Positions 1 to 5,762 of a stretch of DNA of 8,898 nucleotides are shown here, piece by piece. The DNA is taken from NCBI GenBank assembly GCA_013330215.1, contig DUIS01000080.1, positions 1 to 8,898 of the forward strand, given 5' to 3'. Below the pieces are notes generated by a model. That model was not told where the DNA came from. It did not search any database and worked only from the letters and a program-made list of their open reading frames with translations. The translations under genes and the position numbers were made by a program. Numbering within the stretch: the stretch's first letter is position 1; each line of letters opens with the position of its first letter. The stretch is from Microcaldota archaeon. Lineage in GTDB: Archaea > Micrarchaeota > Micrarchaeia > Micrarchaeales > Micrarchaeaceae.

Positions 1-713
1 TCGAGCCTCCTTTTGAGCAGCAGCGCAAGATCCATGTTGTGCTGCCCGTTCTTCGTGCTCACAATGATGCCGAAGCTTCTCGCGCCGAGCGATGCAAGCA
101 CCTTGCCCCTGCTCCTCTTCAGGTAAGTTCCCCTTAGCGCGTCTATGAATTCCACCTTGTTGGCAAATGGCTCTATCGCAAGGAAGGGCTTTGTGGTGGC
201 GAGCAGCGCGCCGAGCGGATGGAAGATTCCGCCGCCGAAATACACATGCGCCTCAACCTTCCTGTCTATGGTTGCGGCGCTACCGACATCGCAGCCCAGT
301 ATCTGCCCTGGCTTTTTGGCGAACCCGTACGGTTTTCCAATCACGACGCTCTTGCCGTTCCTCTCGTAGAATGAGCGTATACCATCAAGCTGGTGCACGT
401 GCTGTATTGTGGTGACCAGTCCGATCACCTTGAACCCCTTCAGGTGCGCGAGCGAACCTTCAAGCAGCGAGAGCGGCGCATCAGCTTGGTACTCCACGTA
501 CTCTACATTGAAGTCTACCTTGTTGAATTCCGCGTGCCCGAAGTGGACCAGCTTGTCCGCGCCTATGCTCCTCGCCTCGTCAAGCGCAAGGTCGCATGCG
601 CCATATGTCGGCGATGAGGATATGAACACCTCGTTGCCCTCGCTCTCGAGGGACTTTGCATGCTCCAGCGCCTTCTGCTTGAGCCCTTCCGGGAATTGTA
701 GAAGTATGCGCAT
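1..713 (-). CDS. dph2: Diphthamide biosynthesis enzyme Dph2 (2-(3-amino-3-carboxypropyl)histidine synthase), C-terminus cut by window edge
   Basis: Reading the minus strand from 713 to the window edge gives 237 residues without a stop, beginning MRILLQFPEGLKQKALE. Archaeal Dph2 is a radical-type 4Fe-4S enzyme that moves the aminocarboxypropyl group of S-adenosylmethionine onto a histidine of elongation factor 2, the first step of diphthamide synthesis. Support: the FPEGL start, Cys40 in TYGACD, the HFGHAEF segment at 57-63, and Cys141 in GCDVG. The two cysteines lie about 100 residues apart, as expected for the first two of the three cluster cysteines; the third would lie beyond the edge. The family is usually about 330-340 aa, so about two thirds is present. 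Two start codons exist, 719 and 713. The Shine-Dalgarno-like AAGGT at 725-721 leaves only 1 base before the 719 ATG but 7 before 713, so 713 is preferred. It starts 27 bases after the L10e stop, so co-transcription is likely. Confidence 0.9.
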   Translation of the reverse strand, partial: MRILLQFPEGLKQKALEHAKSLESEGNEVFISSSPTYGACDLALDEARSIGADKLVHFGHAEFNKVDFNVEYVEYQADAPLSLLEGSLAHLKGFKVIGLVTTIQHVHQLDGIRSFYERNGKSVVIGKPYGFAKKPGQILGCDVGSAATIDRKVEAHVYFGGGIFHPLGALLATTKPFLAIEPFANKVEFIDALRGTYLKRSRGKVLASLGARSFGIIVSTKNGQHNMDLALLLKRRL

Positions 714-740
714 ATGCATTACCTTAAGCTAAAAGAAGAA

Positions 741-1259
741 TTATGCCGCCCTTACCTTATAGGTGCCGGAGAGCTTTGTCATAGCCCTCCTTAATGCCTC
801 CTGGACGACCTTCTTGTTGCCATTCATGGTCCTTATCTTGAATATCGACTGGCCCTTCCTTACCCTCGCCGCTATAGATGTCGGGCGCCCGAATGCCTGG
901 CTCATACCCCTTGATATTCTGTCTGCTCCTGCGCCTGTAGCCATCTTGTGCTCCCTTATCACGTTATGCGGATAGACCAGCACCTTGAACGAATAGTTTT
1001 GCGGTATCTCCGTCTCGAGGTACTTGTTCACCGCCTGCCTTGCGGACTCTATGGAATTGGAGCGTATCTGGATCTGCTGCTCGGTATCGAGCGTAAGCTC
1101 CAGGTCGTAGTCCTCCTTCTCGACCCCCATGTTGAAGACGAGAAGGCTGGTGTGCGGAAGCGCCCTCACGTAGTTCTTCCTGGGCTTCTTCAGCGAATAC
1201 CTTGCCCATGACTGCGAATGGAGATGACTCATAGTCCTTGCCGGTCTTATTCTTGCCAC
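741..1259 (-). CDS. rpl10e: Large-subunit ribosomal protein L10e (uL16 family)
   Basis: A 172-aa protein matching the usual archaeal L10e length of about 170-175. L10e is the archaeal/eukaryotic counterpart of bacterial L16 and sits near the A-site tRNA and peptidyl-transferase region of the 50S subunit. The diagnostic block is YPHNVIREHKMATGAGADR at residues 96-114, followed by AFGRPTSIAARV (122-133) and a C-terminal EALRRAMTKL helix (154-163). The frame is open far upstream, to 1442, but that extension has no family similarity. The GTG at 1259 gives the right length and begins ARIRPAR. It has AGTGAT at 1269-1264, 4 bases upstream, as ribosome-binding site. An internal ATG at 1232 would drop the basic N-terminus. 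The N-terminal stretch (SHLHSQSWARYSLKKPRKNY, 11-30) is divergent, while the core is standard. First gene of a unit with dph2, with its own promoter in the divergent region. Confidence 0.93.
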   Translation of the reverse strand: MARIRPARTMSHLHSQSWARYSLKKPRKNYVRALPHTSLLVFNMGVEKEDYDLELTLDTEQQIQIRSNSIESARQAVNKYLETEIPQNYSFKVLVYPHNVIREHKMATGAGADRISRGMSQAFGRPTSIAARVRKGQSIFKIRTMNGNKKVVQEALRRAMTKLSGTYKVRAA

Positions 1260-1390
1260 ATTAATCACTGGATTGTAATACCTTAGGATAAGGCAGTATA
1301 GATTAGGTGGGCAAGGTATAAATAAGTTGTTGAGGGGAGTCGGCCAACCTATAAATATTAGGGAAACCATAATTAAAGGAGTGATAATCG
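1260..1390. promoter_or_regulatory. Divergent promoter region for rpl10e (minus) and the 175-aa gene (plus)
   Basis: These 131 bases separate two genes transcribed away from each other. For the plus gene a TATA-like TATAAATA lies at 1350-1357, placing transcription start near 1378-1382, so the leader would be very short. For the minus gene, TTATTTATACC at 1325-1315 is a TATA-like box that would start transcription near 1294 and give a leader of about 35 bases. The boxes are about 30 bases apart, so the two initiation complexes could interfere with each other. Start sites are inferred from the usual archaeal spacing of about 25-27 bases, not observed. Confidence 0.6.
1378..1388 (+). promoter_or_regulatory. 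Ribosome-binding site of the 175-aa gene
   Basis: GGAGTGATAAT ends two bases before the ATG at 1391. The same 11 bases precede the 141-aa gene at 7591-7581, and AGTGAT cores precede rpl10e and the Zn-ribbon gene. It resembles the archaeal Shine-Dalgarno GGAGGTGAT with one G missing. Confidence 0.65.
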
Positions 1391-1918
1391 ATGGAAGTAG
1401 GCAAGGATGCACCCTCAGCAGAGCAGATGTCAGACATGGCAAAGCTTCTCCTCCGGAGAGTAAGATCAGTGGATGTCCACATTGGCCACACCCCCGAAAT
1501 TGACAGGACGCTTGAGAGCAAGATCAGGTTTGAGCTGCTCAAGCCGATCAGAAGCGATGACCATGCCAGGCTAGCAGATAATTACAGGAAATTGGCATGC
1601 AGTATATCAAAGGCAATCTCAGAAAATTATCTAAGCCTGACTCTGGGCATCAGGACAGGAAATATGCCAGTACTCCTCGCCTCCCTTTCAGAGCATATAA
1701 TGGCCGAATTGAAACTTGCATTAGAACTAAAATTTCCACGGCCAGCCTATAACCTGCGCAGGAACAGCGTATCCGAAATACAGGCAGTTATTGACAACCT
1801 GTCAAAGAACAGCGACCCGCGGGTGCGTACCAATGCCCGTGCCATAGTCATTGCCGCGCTCAACAGGATAAACCTCGTATATGTGCAGGAAATCCTGAGA
1901 ACCGATTACGGCCAATAA
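1391..1918 (+). CDS. Hypothetical 175-aa helical protein, unrecognised family
   Basis: I do not recognise this protein. It appears soluble and mostly alpha-helical, with no signal peptide, membrane segment, cysteine pair or nucleotide-binding motif (only one Cys, at about residue 69). The N-terminal part is charged and amphipathic ([20 protein letters not shown]). The middle (about 98-118) is a hydrophobic helix stretch around [20 protein letters not shown]. The C-terminal third (about 120-170) is rich in Arg and Asn, with [20 protein letters not shown]. The start is well supported by the GGAGTGATAAT ribosome-binding site and a TATA-like box about 40 bases upstream. Isoleucine codons are 5 ATA, 5 ATC and 4 ATT, unlike ftsZ next door (27 ATA, 2 ATC, 0 ATT), so it may be acquired or lineage-specific. 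The gap of 58 bases before ftsZ contains a separate promoter, so the two need not share a transcript. That it is a real gene is likely; its function is unknown. Confidence 0.72.
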   Translation: MEVGKDAPSAEQMSDMAKLLLRRVRSVDVHIGHTPEIDRTLESKIRFELLKPIRSDDHARLADNYRKLACSISKAISENYLSLTLGIRTGNMPVLLASLSEHIMAELKLALELKFPRPAYNLRRNSVSEIQAVIDNLSKNSDPRVRTNARAIVIAALNRINLVYVQEILRTDYGQ

Positions 1919-1937
1919 TTGTTGCACTCGAGATAAC

Positions 1938-1973
1938 CTTTTATAACTTGTTTGAGCTATATGGTTAGGTGAG
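1938..1973 (+). promoter_or_regulatory. Promoter and ribosome-binding site of ftsZ
   Basis: A TATA-like CTTTTATAAC lies at 1938-1947 and a near-canonical Shine-Dalgarno AGGTGAG at 1967-1973, three bases before the ATG at 1977. The usual archaeal spacing puts transcription start at about 1966-1970, so the leader would be only about 10 bases and the Shine-Dalgarno would sit at its 5' end. Inferred from sequence only. Confidence 0.6.
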
Positions 1974-1976
1974 ACC

Positions 1977-3014
1977 ATGAGCTTGTTGGAAAGTGCACTT
2001 AGCCAGAATTCAGAGGATGACGGCCTGTTCAAGGCAAAGATATCCGTTTGCGGCGTTGGCGGTGGCGGTTCTAATACTATACAGAGAATGAGCAAGATGG
2101 GGATAGTCGGCGCTAATCTTATAGCGGCCAACACTGATGGGAAGCACCTCAACACACTCGATCCAACAATAAAGCGCGTGCTCATAGGCGGTCCGCTCAC
2201 AAGGGGTCTCGGCGCAGGCGGCTTCCCGGAAATGGGGGCTAAGGCGGCTGAGTTCTCCAAGGCGGAGCTGGAAAGGGCAATGGAGGGGAGCAATCTTCTC
2301 TTCGTCACTGCGGGAATGGGCGGCGGCACAGGAACCGGCGCTGCACCGGTAATAGCGCAGCTTGCAAAGAACAGCGGCTCGCTCGTTGTCGGCATAGTCA
2401 CCTACCCGTTCAGGCTGGAAAGGGTAAGGCTTCAGGTTGCGAACAGGGGCATAGAGGAATTGAGGAAGAACGTTGACACTGTCATAGTGATAGACAACCA
2501 GAGGCTTGTGGAAGTTTACAAGAACCTCCAGATAGACCAGGCATTCAAGGTTGCCGACGAGATAGCATCAAGGGCGGTGAAGGGAATAACAGAGACGATA
2601 AACAGGCCCGGCCTGATAAACGTCGACTTCGCTGACATAAGGAGCATAATGACCAACGGAGGCATAGCCATGATAAGCATAGGCGAGGGGCACGGCTCAT
2701 CCAAGGTCGACGACGTGGTGCGGAACACCCTCCAGAACAAGCTCCTGGATGTGGACTACGAGGGCACGACAGGCATAATGATATACATCGTGGGCGGCGA
2801 CGACCTCACGCTCGGGGACTCGAACGAGATAGCAAGGAAGCTCACAGAGCGGGCCGCGCCGAACGCAAACGTGATCTGGGGCGCAAGGATAGAGCCAGAA
2901 TACAACGGAAGGGTAGAGGTAATAGCTATATTCACAGGCGTGAAGAGCCCGCAGATGACTGCCGGAGCATCAGGCAAGGAGCCCCAGGAAGACTACGGCC
3001 TGGGCTGGGCATAA
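1977..3014 (+). CDS. ftsZ2: Cell-division GTPase FtsZ, archaeal FtsZ2 type
   Basis: A 345-aa tubulin-family GTPase that polymerises into the division ring at mid-cell. Motifs in order: glycine loop T1 CGVGGGGSN (25-33), AANTDGKHL (50-58), [11 protein letters not shown] (77-87), the tubulin signature [10 protein letters not shown] (115-124), and the T7 synergy loop NVDFAD (215-220) whose acidic residues trigger GTP hydrolysis in the neighbouring subunit. The FtsZ2 assignment rests on LTRGLGAGG, the PFRLERVR segment (144-151), LLDVDYEG (256-263) and [25 protein letters not shown] (298-322), which resemble haloarchaeal FtsZ2 more than FtsZ1. The tail after SPQM is short and ends DYGLGWA, a possible docking peptide for a membrane anchor such as SepF. 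The start is fixed by AGGTGAG at 1967-1973. Isoleucine is almost always ATA. No ftsZ1 or sepF is in the window. No oligo-T terminator follows on its strand. Confidence 0.95.
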   Translation: MSLLESALSQNSEDDGLFKAKISVCGVGGGGSNTIQRMSKMGIVGANLIAANTDGKHLNTLDPTIKRVLIGGPLTRGLGAGGFPEMGAKAAEFSKAELERAMEGSNLLFVTAGMGGGTGTGAAPVIAQLAKNSGSLVVGIVTYPFRLERVRLQVANRGIEELRKNVDTVIVIDNQRLVEVYKNLQIDQAFKVADEIASRAVKGITETINRPGLINVDFADIRSIMTNGGIAMISIGEGHGSSKVDDVVRNTLQNKLLDVDYEGTTGIMIYIVGGDDLTLGDSNEIARKLTERAAPNANVIWGARIEPEYNGRVEVIAIFTGVKSPQMTAGASGKEPQEDYGLGWA

Positions 3015-3049
3015 AAAAACAAAAAAAAAGAGAAAAAGAAGAAAAAAGA
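3015..3049 (-). terminator. Oligo-T terminator of the small membrane protein gene (purine tract on plus strand)
   Basis: The 35 bases between the convergent stops are 34 purines and one C (at 3020) on the plus strand. On the minus strand this reads as several runs of T, starting directly after the stop of the 86-aa gene. Runs of T are the typical archaeal intrinsic terminator. It cannot do the same for ftsZ, which would transcribe A-rich RNA here. Confidence 0.65.
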
Positions 3050-3310
3050 TTAGTTGCCCTGAAGCTTAACTATCCTGGATACGAGCACATTGTACACTAG
3101 CACAAAGATGAGCCCACCTATAAATCCGCCTACCAGCCCGACCACTATTGCGAGCACCGCTCCTACCACTCCTACTCCAGCACCAAGCATAGAGCTTGCC
3201 ATGCTGCCCGCCGCCAGTACGATTATCGCCTCTATCACTCCGCCTATAAGGCCGAATATCGCGAACACCTTGCCGGCTGCGATATAATCCAACTTGTTTA
3301 TTACTCCCAT
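3050..3310 (-). CDS. Small glycine-rich membrane protein (86 aa)
   Basis: Two hydrophobic segments are visible: residues about 15-36 (VFAIFGLIGGVIEAIIVLAA) and about 44-76 (a run of Gly, Val, Ile and Leu ending LIFVLVYNVL). The first ten residues and the C-terminal RIVKLQGN are polar and basic, so both ends probably face the cytoplasm as a hairpin. Glycine is spaced through both helices (GLIGG, GAGVGVVG, GLVGGFIGG), which allows tight helix packing. The layout is like that of small archaeal membrane proteins related to the DUF3566-type domain, but I cannot confirm membership. The start ATG at 3310 has AAGGTAATGG at 3321-3312. A nearer ATG in another frame (3316) reaches a stop after four codons. 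It has its own promoter, between it and rad50. Function unknown. Confidence 0.8.
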   Translation of the reverse strand: MGVINKLDYIAAGKVFAIFGLIGGVIEAIIVLAAGSMASSMLGAGVGVVGAVLAIVVGLVGGFIGGLIFVLVYNVLVSRIVKLQGN

Positions 3311-3311
3311 T

Positions 3312-3354
3312 CCATTACCTTGAATAGACTTCTTTGGATAGGCTTAAAAATATT
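3312..3354 (-). promoter_or_regulatory. Promoter and ribosome-binding site of the 86-aa membrane protein gene
   Basis: AATATTTTTAAG on the minus strand at 3354-3343 is TATA-like and would start transcription near 3322, immediately before AAGGTAATGG (3321-3312). The promoter lies in the 53-base gap after the rad50 stop. Its run of five Ts could also act as a weak terminator for rad50, so terminator and promoter may overlap. Confidence 0.5.
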
Positions 3355-3363
3355 CCCACAGGC

Positions 3364-5667
3364 TTAGGATTCGGCAACCGATGTGTATTCGTTCCTGTCC
3401 TTGTCCCTTTCGAGCTGGTAGACGCGCGCCGAGCTTATGTTCTTGAGCGCGCTGTCGTGCGTTATTATGAATATCTGCTCTACAAGCTCAGGCAGCCTGC
3501 CGCCGAGCACGCCTATGAAGCGATTTATCCCGTTCTCATCTATGTTGTGGGTTGGCTCGTCGAGTATCAGCCACCTCAGGTTCGGCACTATCACCATTGC
3601 TAAAGCAATGCGCATGGTGAGGCAGGCAATGCTCCTCTCGCCGCCGCTGGCCACCCCGTCCATCTCTATCCACTCCCTGCTCTCCTCCGCTCCTGTGCTC
3701 GCCTCAAGAGCGTAGTCGTCCCGTTTCGCATTGAGCCTTATCGCCGCATAGTCTGCATAGGGGTACATCTCCACCCATATGCTCTGCATCAGGGTGTTTA
3801 TCGACCTTATCAGGCTGTCCCTCAGCCTTACCTCCGTGTCAACAAGTGCGCTCCTGAACTTGTTCATGCTGCCCATTTGCCCTCTTCTCGTCTCTATCCT
3901 CGTGGCTATCTCGTTCATGCCCGCAAGGCTCTTTGCGCGCTCCTCGATCTGCGATTCGACGCTCTTCATGTAGCGCTCGTTGCCGGAGATTTTCTCGTCT
4001 GTTGCCTTGAGGAGCGAGCTCTCCCTTGTGATGCGCTCCTGGAGCGCATAGAGCGCCTTCTCATCGAAATTTATCCCCCTGAGCTCTGCGTTTGCGCTCT
4101 CGAGCGTTTTCGAGAGCTCGGCTATCTCGCGCTCATGCTTCTCCTTCCTTCTCAGCGCATCCAGCTTTATCGAGAGTGAATTCAGCTCCTTGGTTAGGCG
4201 CTGCACCTCCCTGTCATGCTCCTCCACAGACTTTGAAAGCCTTTCATGTTCCCCCTTGTGTGCCTTCGCAAGCTGTAGCGACTTAGCGAGAATCTCCTCA
4301 ACTCCTTTATAATCCTCAAGCTTGCTTGAGGCTAGCCTGACCGCATCGAGCTCCTTTGCGGAATCCGCAAGCTCCCTCTCAAGCCTTTTTATCTGCTTCT
4401 GGGTCTCGTCCATCGATGCGGTTGCCTCCGATATCGCCGCCTCCTTGCGTGAAAGCAGCGTCTTCCTTGTGCCCTCGTCCATCTCGCGCTCGCACACCGG
4501 GCACTTGCTTATGTGCTCGGAGAGCTCTGCAGCCTGCTTCCTAAGCTCCTCCACCCTGCCGCGATGCGAGGAGAGCGTCTTGACAATACCCTGCAGAGTA
4601 TCATTCATGGCGTTGTGCTCCTTCATCATGCTATCAAGAACCCGCCCCTTAACGGCCTCGCTTAGTTTGTCCCTCTCATCGGACCTTTTCTGGTTTAGCT
4701 TTACTGCTGCTTCCGCATCAGCAAGCCCCTTCTGCTCTAGCGATTCCCTCTTCCTTAGCGACTTGAGCTCCGCATCGCATTCGTTGAGCCTCTTTGTTCC
4801 AGCATCATGGTCGCTCTCGGCCTTCTTCCCATCGATTCCCTGTGCCTCAATGCTAAGCAGTTCCTTTTTCAGCGCATCGATCCTTCCAGATGTGCTTGCA
4901 ATGCCGTTCGACAGCGCCTTGCTCCTCTCGTACCTTGACTTGAGCGCTGCGAGCTCGCTTTCAAGTTTTTTTATTGTGGCAGCACTCTCATTCGACTTGG
5001 CGGAAAGCGAGAGCTGCTCTTTTTCAAGCGCATCCTTCTCCGCAGCCAGCTTGTCTATCTGGGATTTCAGCTCCTCCCTGTCCATCTTGACAAGCATCTG
5101 CTCCTCGTCCCCTATGAGCCCCTTTATCTGGTTTATCAGCGAGGTGGCGTTCTCCTCCGCCTTCGCAAAGCTGTCAAGACCTAGCATCTCGTCCATCTGC
5201 CTCTTCCTGTCGCCCTTCGTGAGCTCAAGGAAATAGTCGAGTCCGTTCTGCTCAGCGTATATCGCGCGAGAGAATGTGTCATAGTTAACCTTTATGAGCG
5301 ATTCTATCTCCTCGTTTACGCGAGCTGTCTGCGTCTGCAGGTAGCTTCCGTTCTTCTCAAGCCTTGAGGATGTACTCTCCTTCCTGTTGAGCTTCCTTGT
5401 GACGGTGTACTCGTCGCTGCCAATCGTGAATGTGACCCGCACTTCCGCATCATCCTTTACGGAAGGTCTGTTAGAGATGAGCTCCTCCACGGTTGTCCTC
5501 TTGTGGTTGAGCTTTGGGAATGTGCCGAACAGCCCAAACGATATGCCATCTATCACAGAGCTCTTACCAGCACCCATCACGCCCACAAGGACGTTGACAC
5601 CCTTCTGGAAATTCATCACCGTGTGCTTGTGCGTCTTCCAGTTTATGAGCTCAATGGATTTTATCAT
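3364..5667 (-). CDS. rad50: DNA double-strand break repair ATPase Rad50
   Basis: A 767-aa SMC-like ATPase that works with the Mre11 nuclease to tether and process DNA ends. Order of parts: Walker A GVMGAGKSS (29-37), Q-loop AEQNGLDYFL (138-147), first coiled-coil arm (about 165-385, rich in Glu, Lys, Leu), zinc hook CPVC (389-392) in SKCPVCEREM, second coiled-coil arm (about 395-625), ABC signature ASGGER (673-678), Walker B WLILDEPT (699-706) with D-loop HNID (707-710), and switch histidine ITHD (735-738). Length and layout fit archaeal Rad50 (usually 850-900 aa), with somewhat short arms. The frame opens at 5709, but the ATG at 5667 begins MIKSIELINWKTHKH, the normal Rad50 N-terminus, and is preceded by GTGATC at 5675-5670. 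Walker A has Val-Met where Pro-Asn is usual. mre11, herA and nurA, common neighbours in archaea, are not adjacent. Confidence 0.94.
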   Translation of the reverse strand: MIKSIELINWKTHKHTVMNFQKGVNVLVGVMGAGKSSVIDGISFGLFGTFPKLNHKRTTVEELISNRPSVKDDAEVRVTFTIGSDEYTVTRKLNRKESTSSRLEKNGSYLQTQTARVNEEIESLIKVNYDTFSRAIYAEQNGLDYFLELTKGDRKRQMDEMLGLDSFAKAEENATSLINQIKGLIGDEEQMLVKMDREELKSQIDKLAAEKDALEKEQLSLSAKSNESAATIKKLESELAALKSRYERSKALSNGIASTSGRIDALKKELLSIEAQGIDGKKAESDHDAGTKRLNECDAELKSLRKRESLEQKGLADAEAAVKLNQKRSDERDKLSEAVKGRVLDSMMKEHNAMNDTLQGIVKTLSSHRGRVEELRKQAAELSEHISKCPVCEREMDEGTRKTLLSRKEAAISEATASMDETQKQIKRLERELADSAKELDAVRLASSKLEDYKGVEEILAKSLQLAKAHKGEHERLSKSVEEHDREVQRLTKELNSLSIKLDALRRKEKHEREIAELSKTLESANAELRGINFDEKALYALQERITRESSLLKATDEKISGNERYMKSVESQIEERAKSLAGMNEIATRIETRRGQMGSMNKFRSALVDTEVRLRDSLIRSINTLMQSIWVEMYPYADYAAIRLNAKRDDYALEASTGAEESREWIEMDGVASGGERSIACLTMRIALAMVIVPNLRWLILDEPTHNIDENGINRFIGVLGGRLPELVEQIFIITHDSALKNISSARVYQLERDKDRNEYTSVAES

Positions 5668-5762
5668 TTGATCACAAGAGGGTTTGCAGAAAGCCCCGTA
5701 TTGCGACACCCACGCAAATAACTAGTATAATATTGTATGAATAGGTATAAAATCCTCATGAA
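5668..5762 (-). promoter_or_regulatory. Promoter and leader region of rad50
   Basis: This 95-base AT-rich gap lies between the 438-aa gene and rad50. Two TATA-like boxes are visible on the minus strand: GATTTTATACCT at 5754-5743 (start near 5721) and CAATATTATACTAG at 5735-5722 (start near 5703). The second would exclude the upstream ATG at 5709 and supports translation from 5667. GTGATC at 5675-5670 is the likely ribosome-binding site, unusually close to the ATG. Confidence 0.55.

Noticed and set aside
1260..1442. N-terminal extension of the L10e frame to an ATG at 1442
   Set aside because: It would cover the divergent promoter and the start of the 175-aa gene, makes a 233-aa protein too long for L10e, and its residues are not like the family.
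1802..2401. 199-aa frame on the minus strand over the start of ftsZ
   Set aside because: Shadow of the clear FtsZ GTPase domain; Pro/Ser-rich without start signals.
3015..3049. Purine tract as a possible origin or repeat array
   Set aside because: It has no unit repeat, palindrome or flanking origin-binding boxes; oligo-T termination explains it.
4322..5236. 304-aa serine-rich open frame on the plus strand
   Set aside because: It is the exact antisense of the Rad50 coiled coil; Glu/Lys/Leu heptads on one strand give Ser/Phe/Leu-rich frames on the other. No promoter or ribosome-binding site.
5668..5709. Upstream ATG for rad50 adding 14 residues
   Set aside because: The family begins at MIKSIELINW; the second TATA-like box would start transcription inside or after this ATG. 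The two cysteines in the extension have no counterpart in Rad50.
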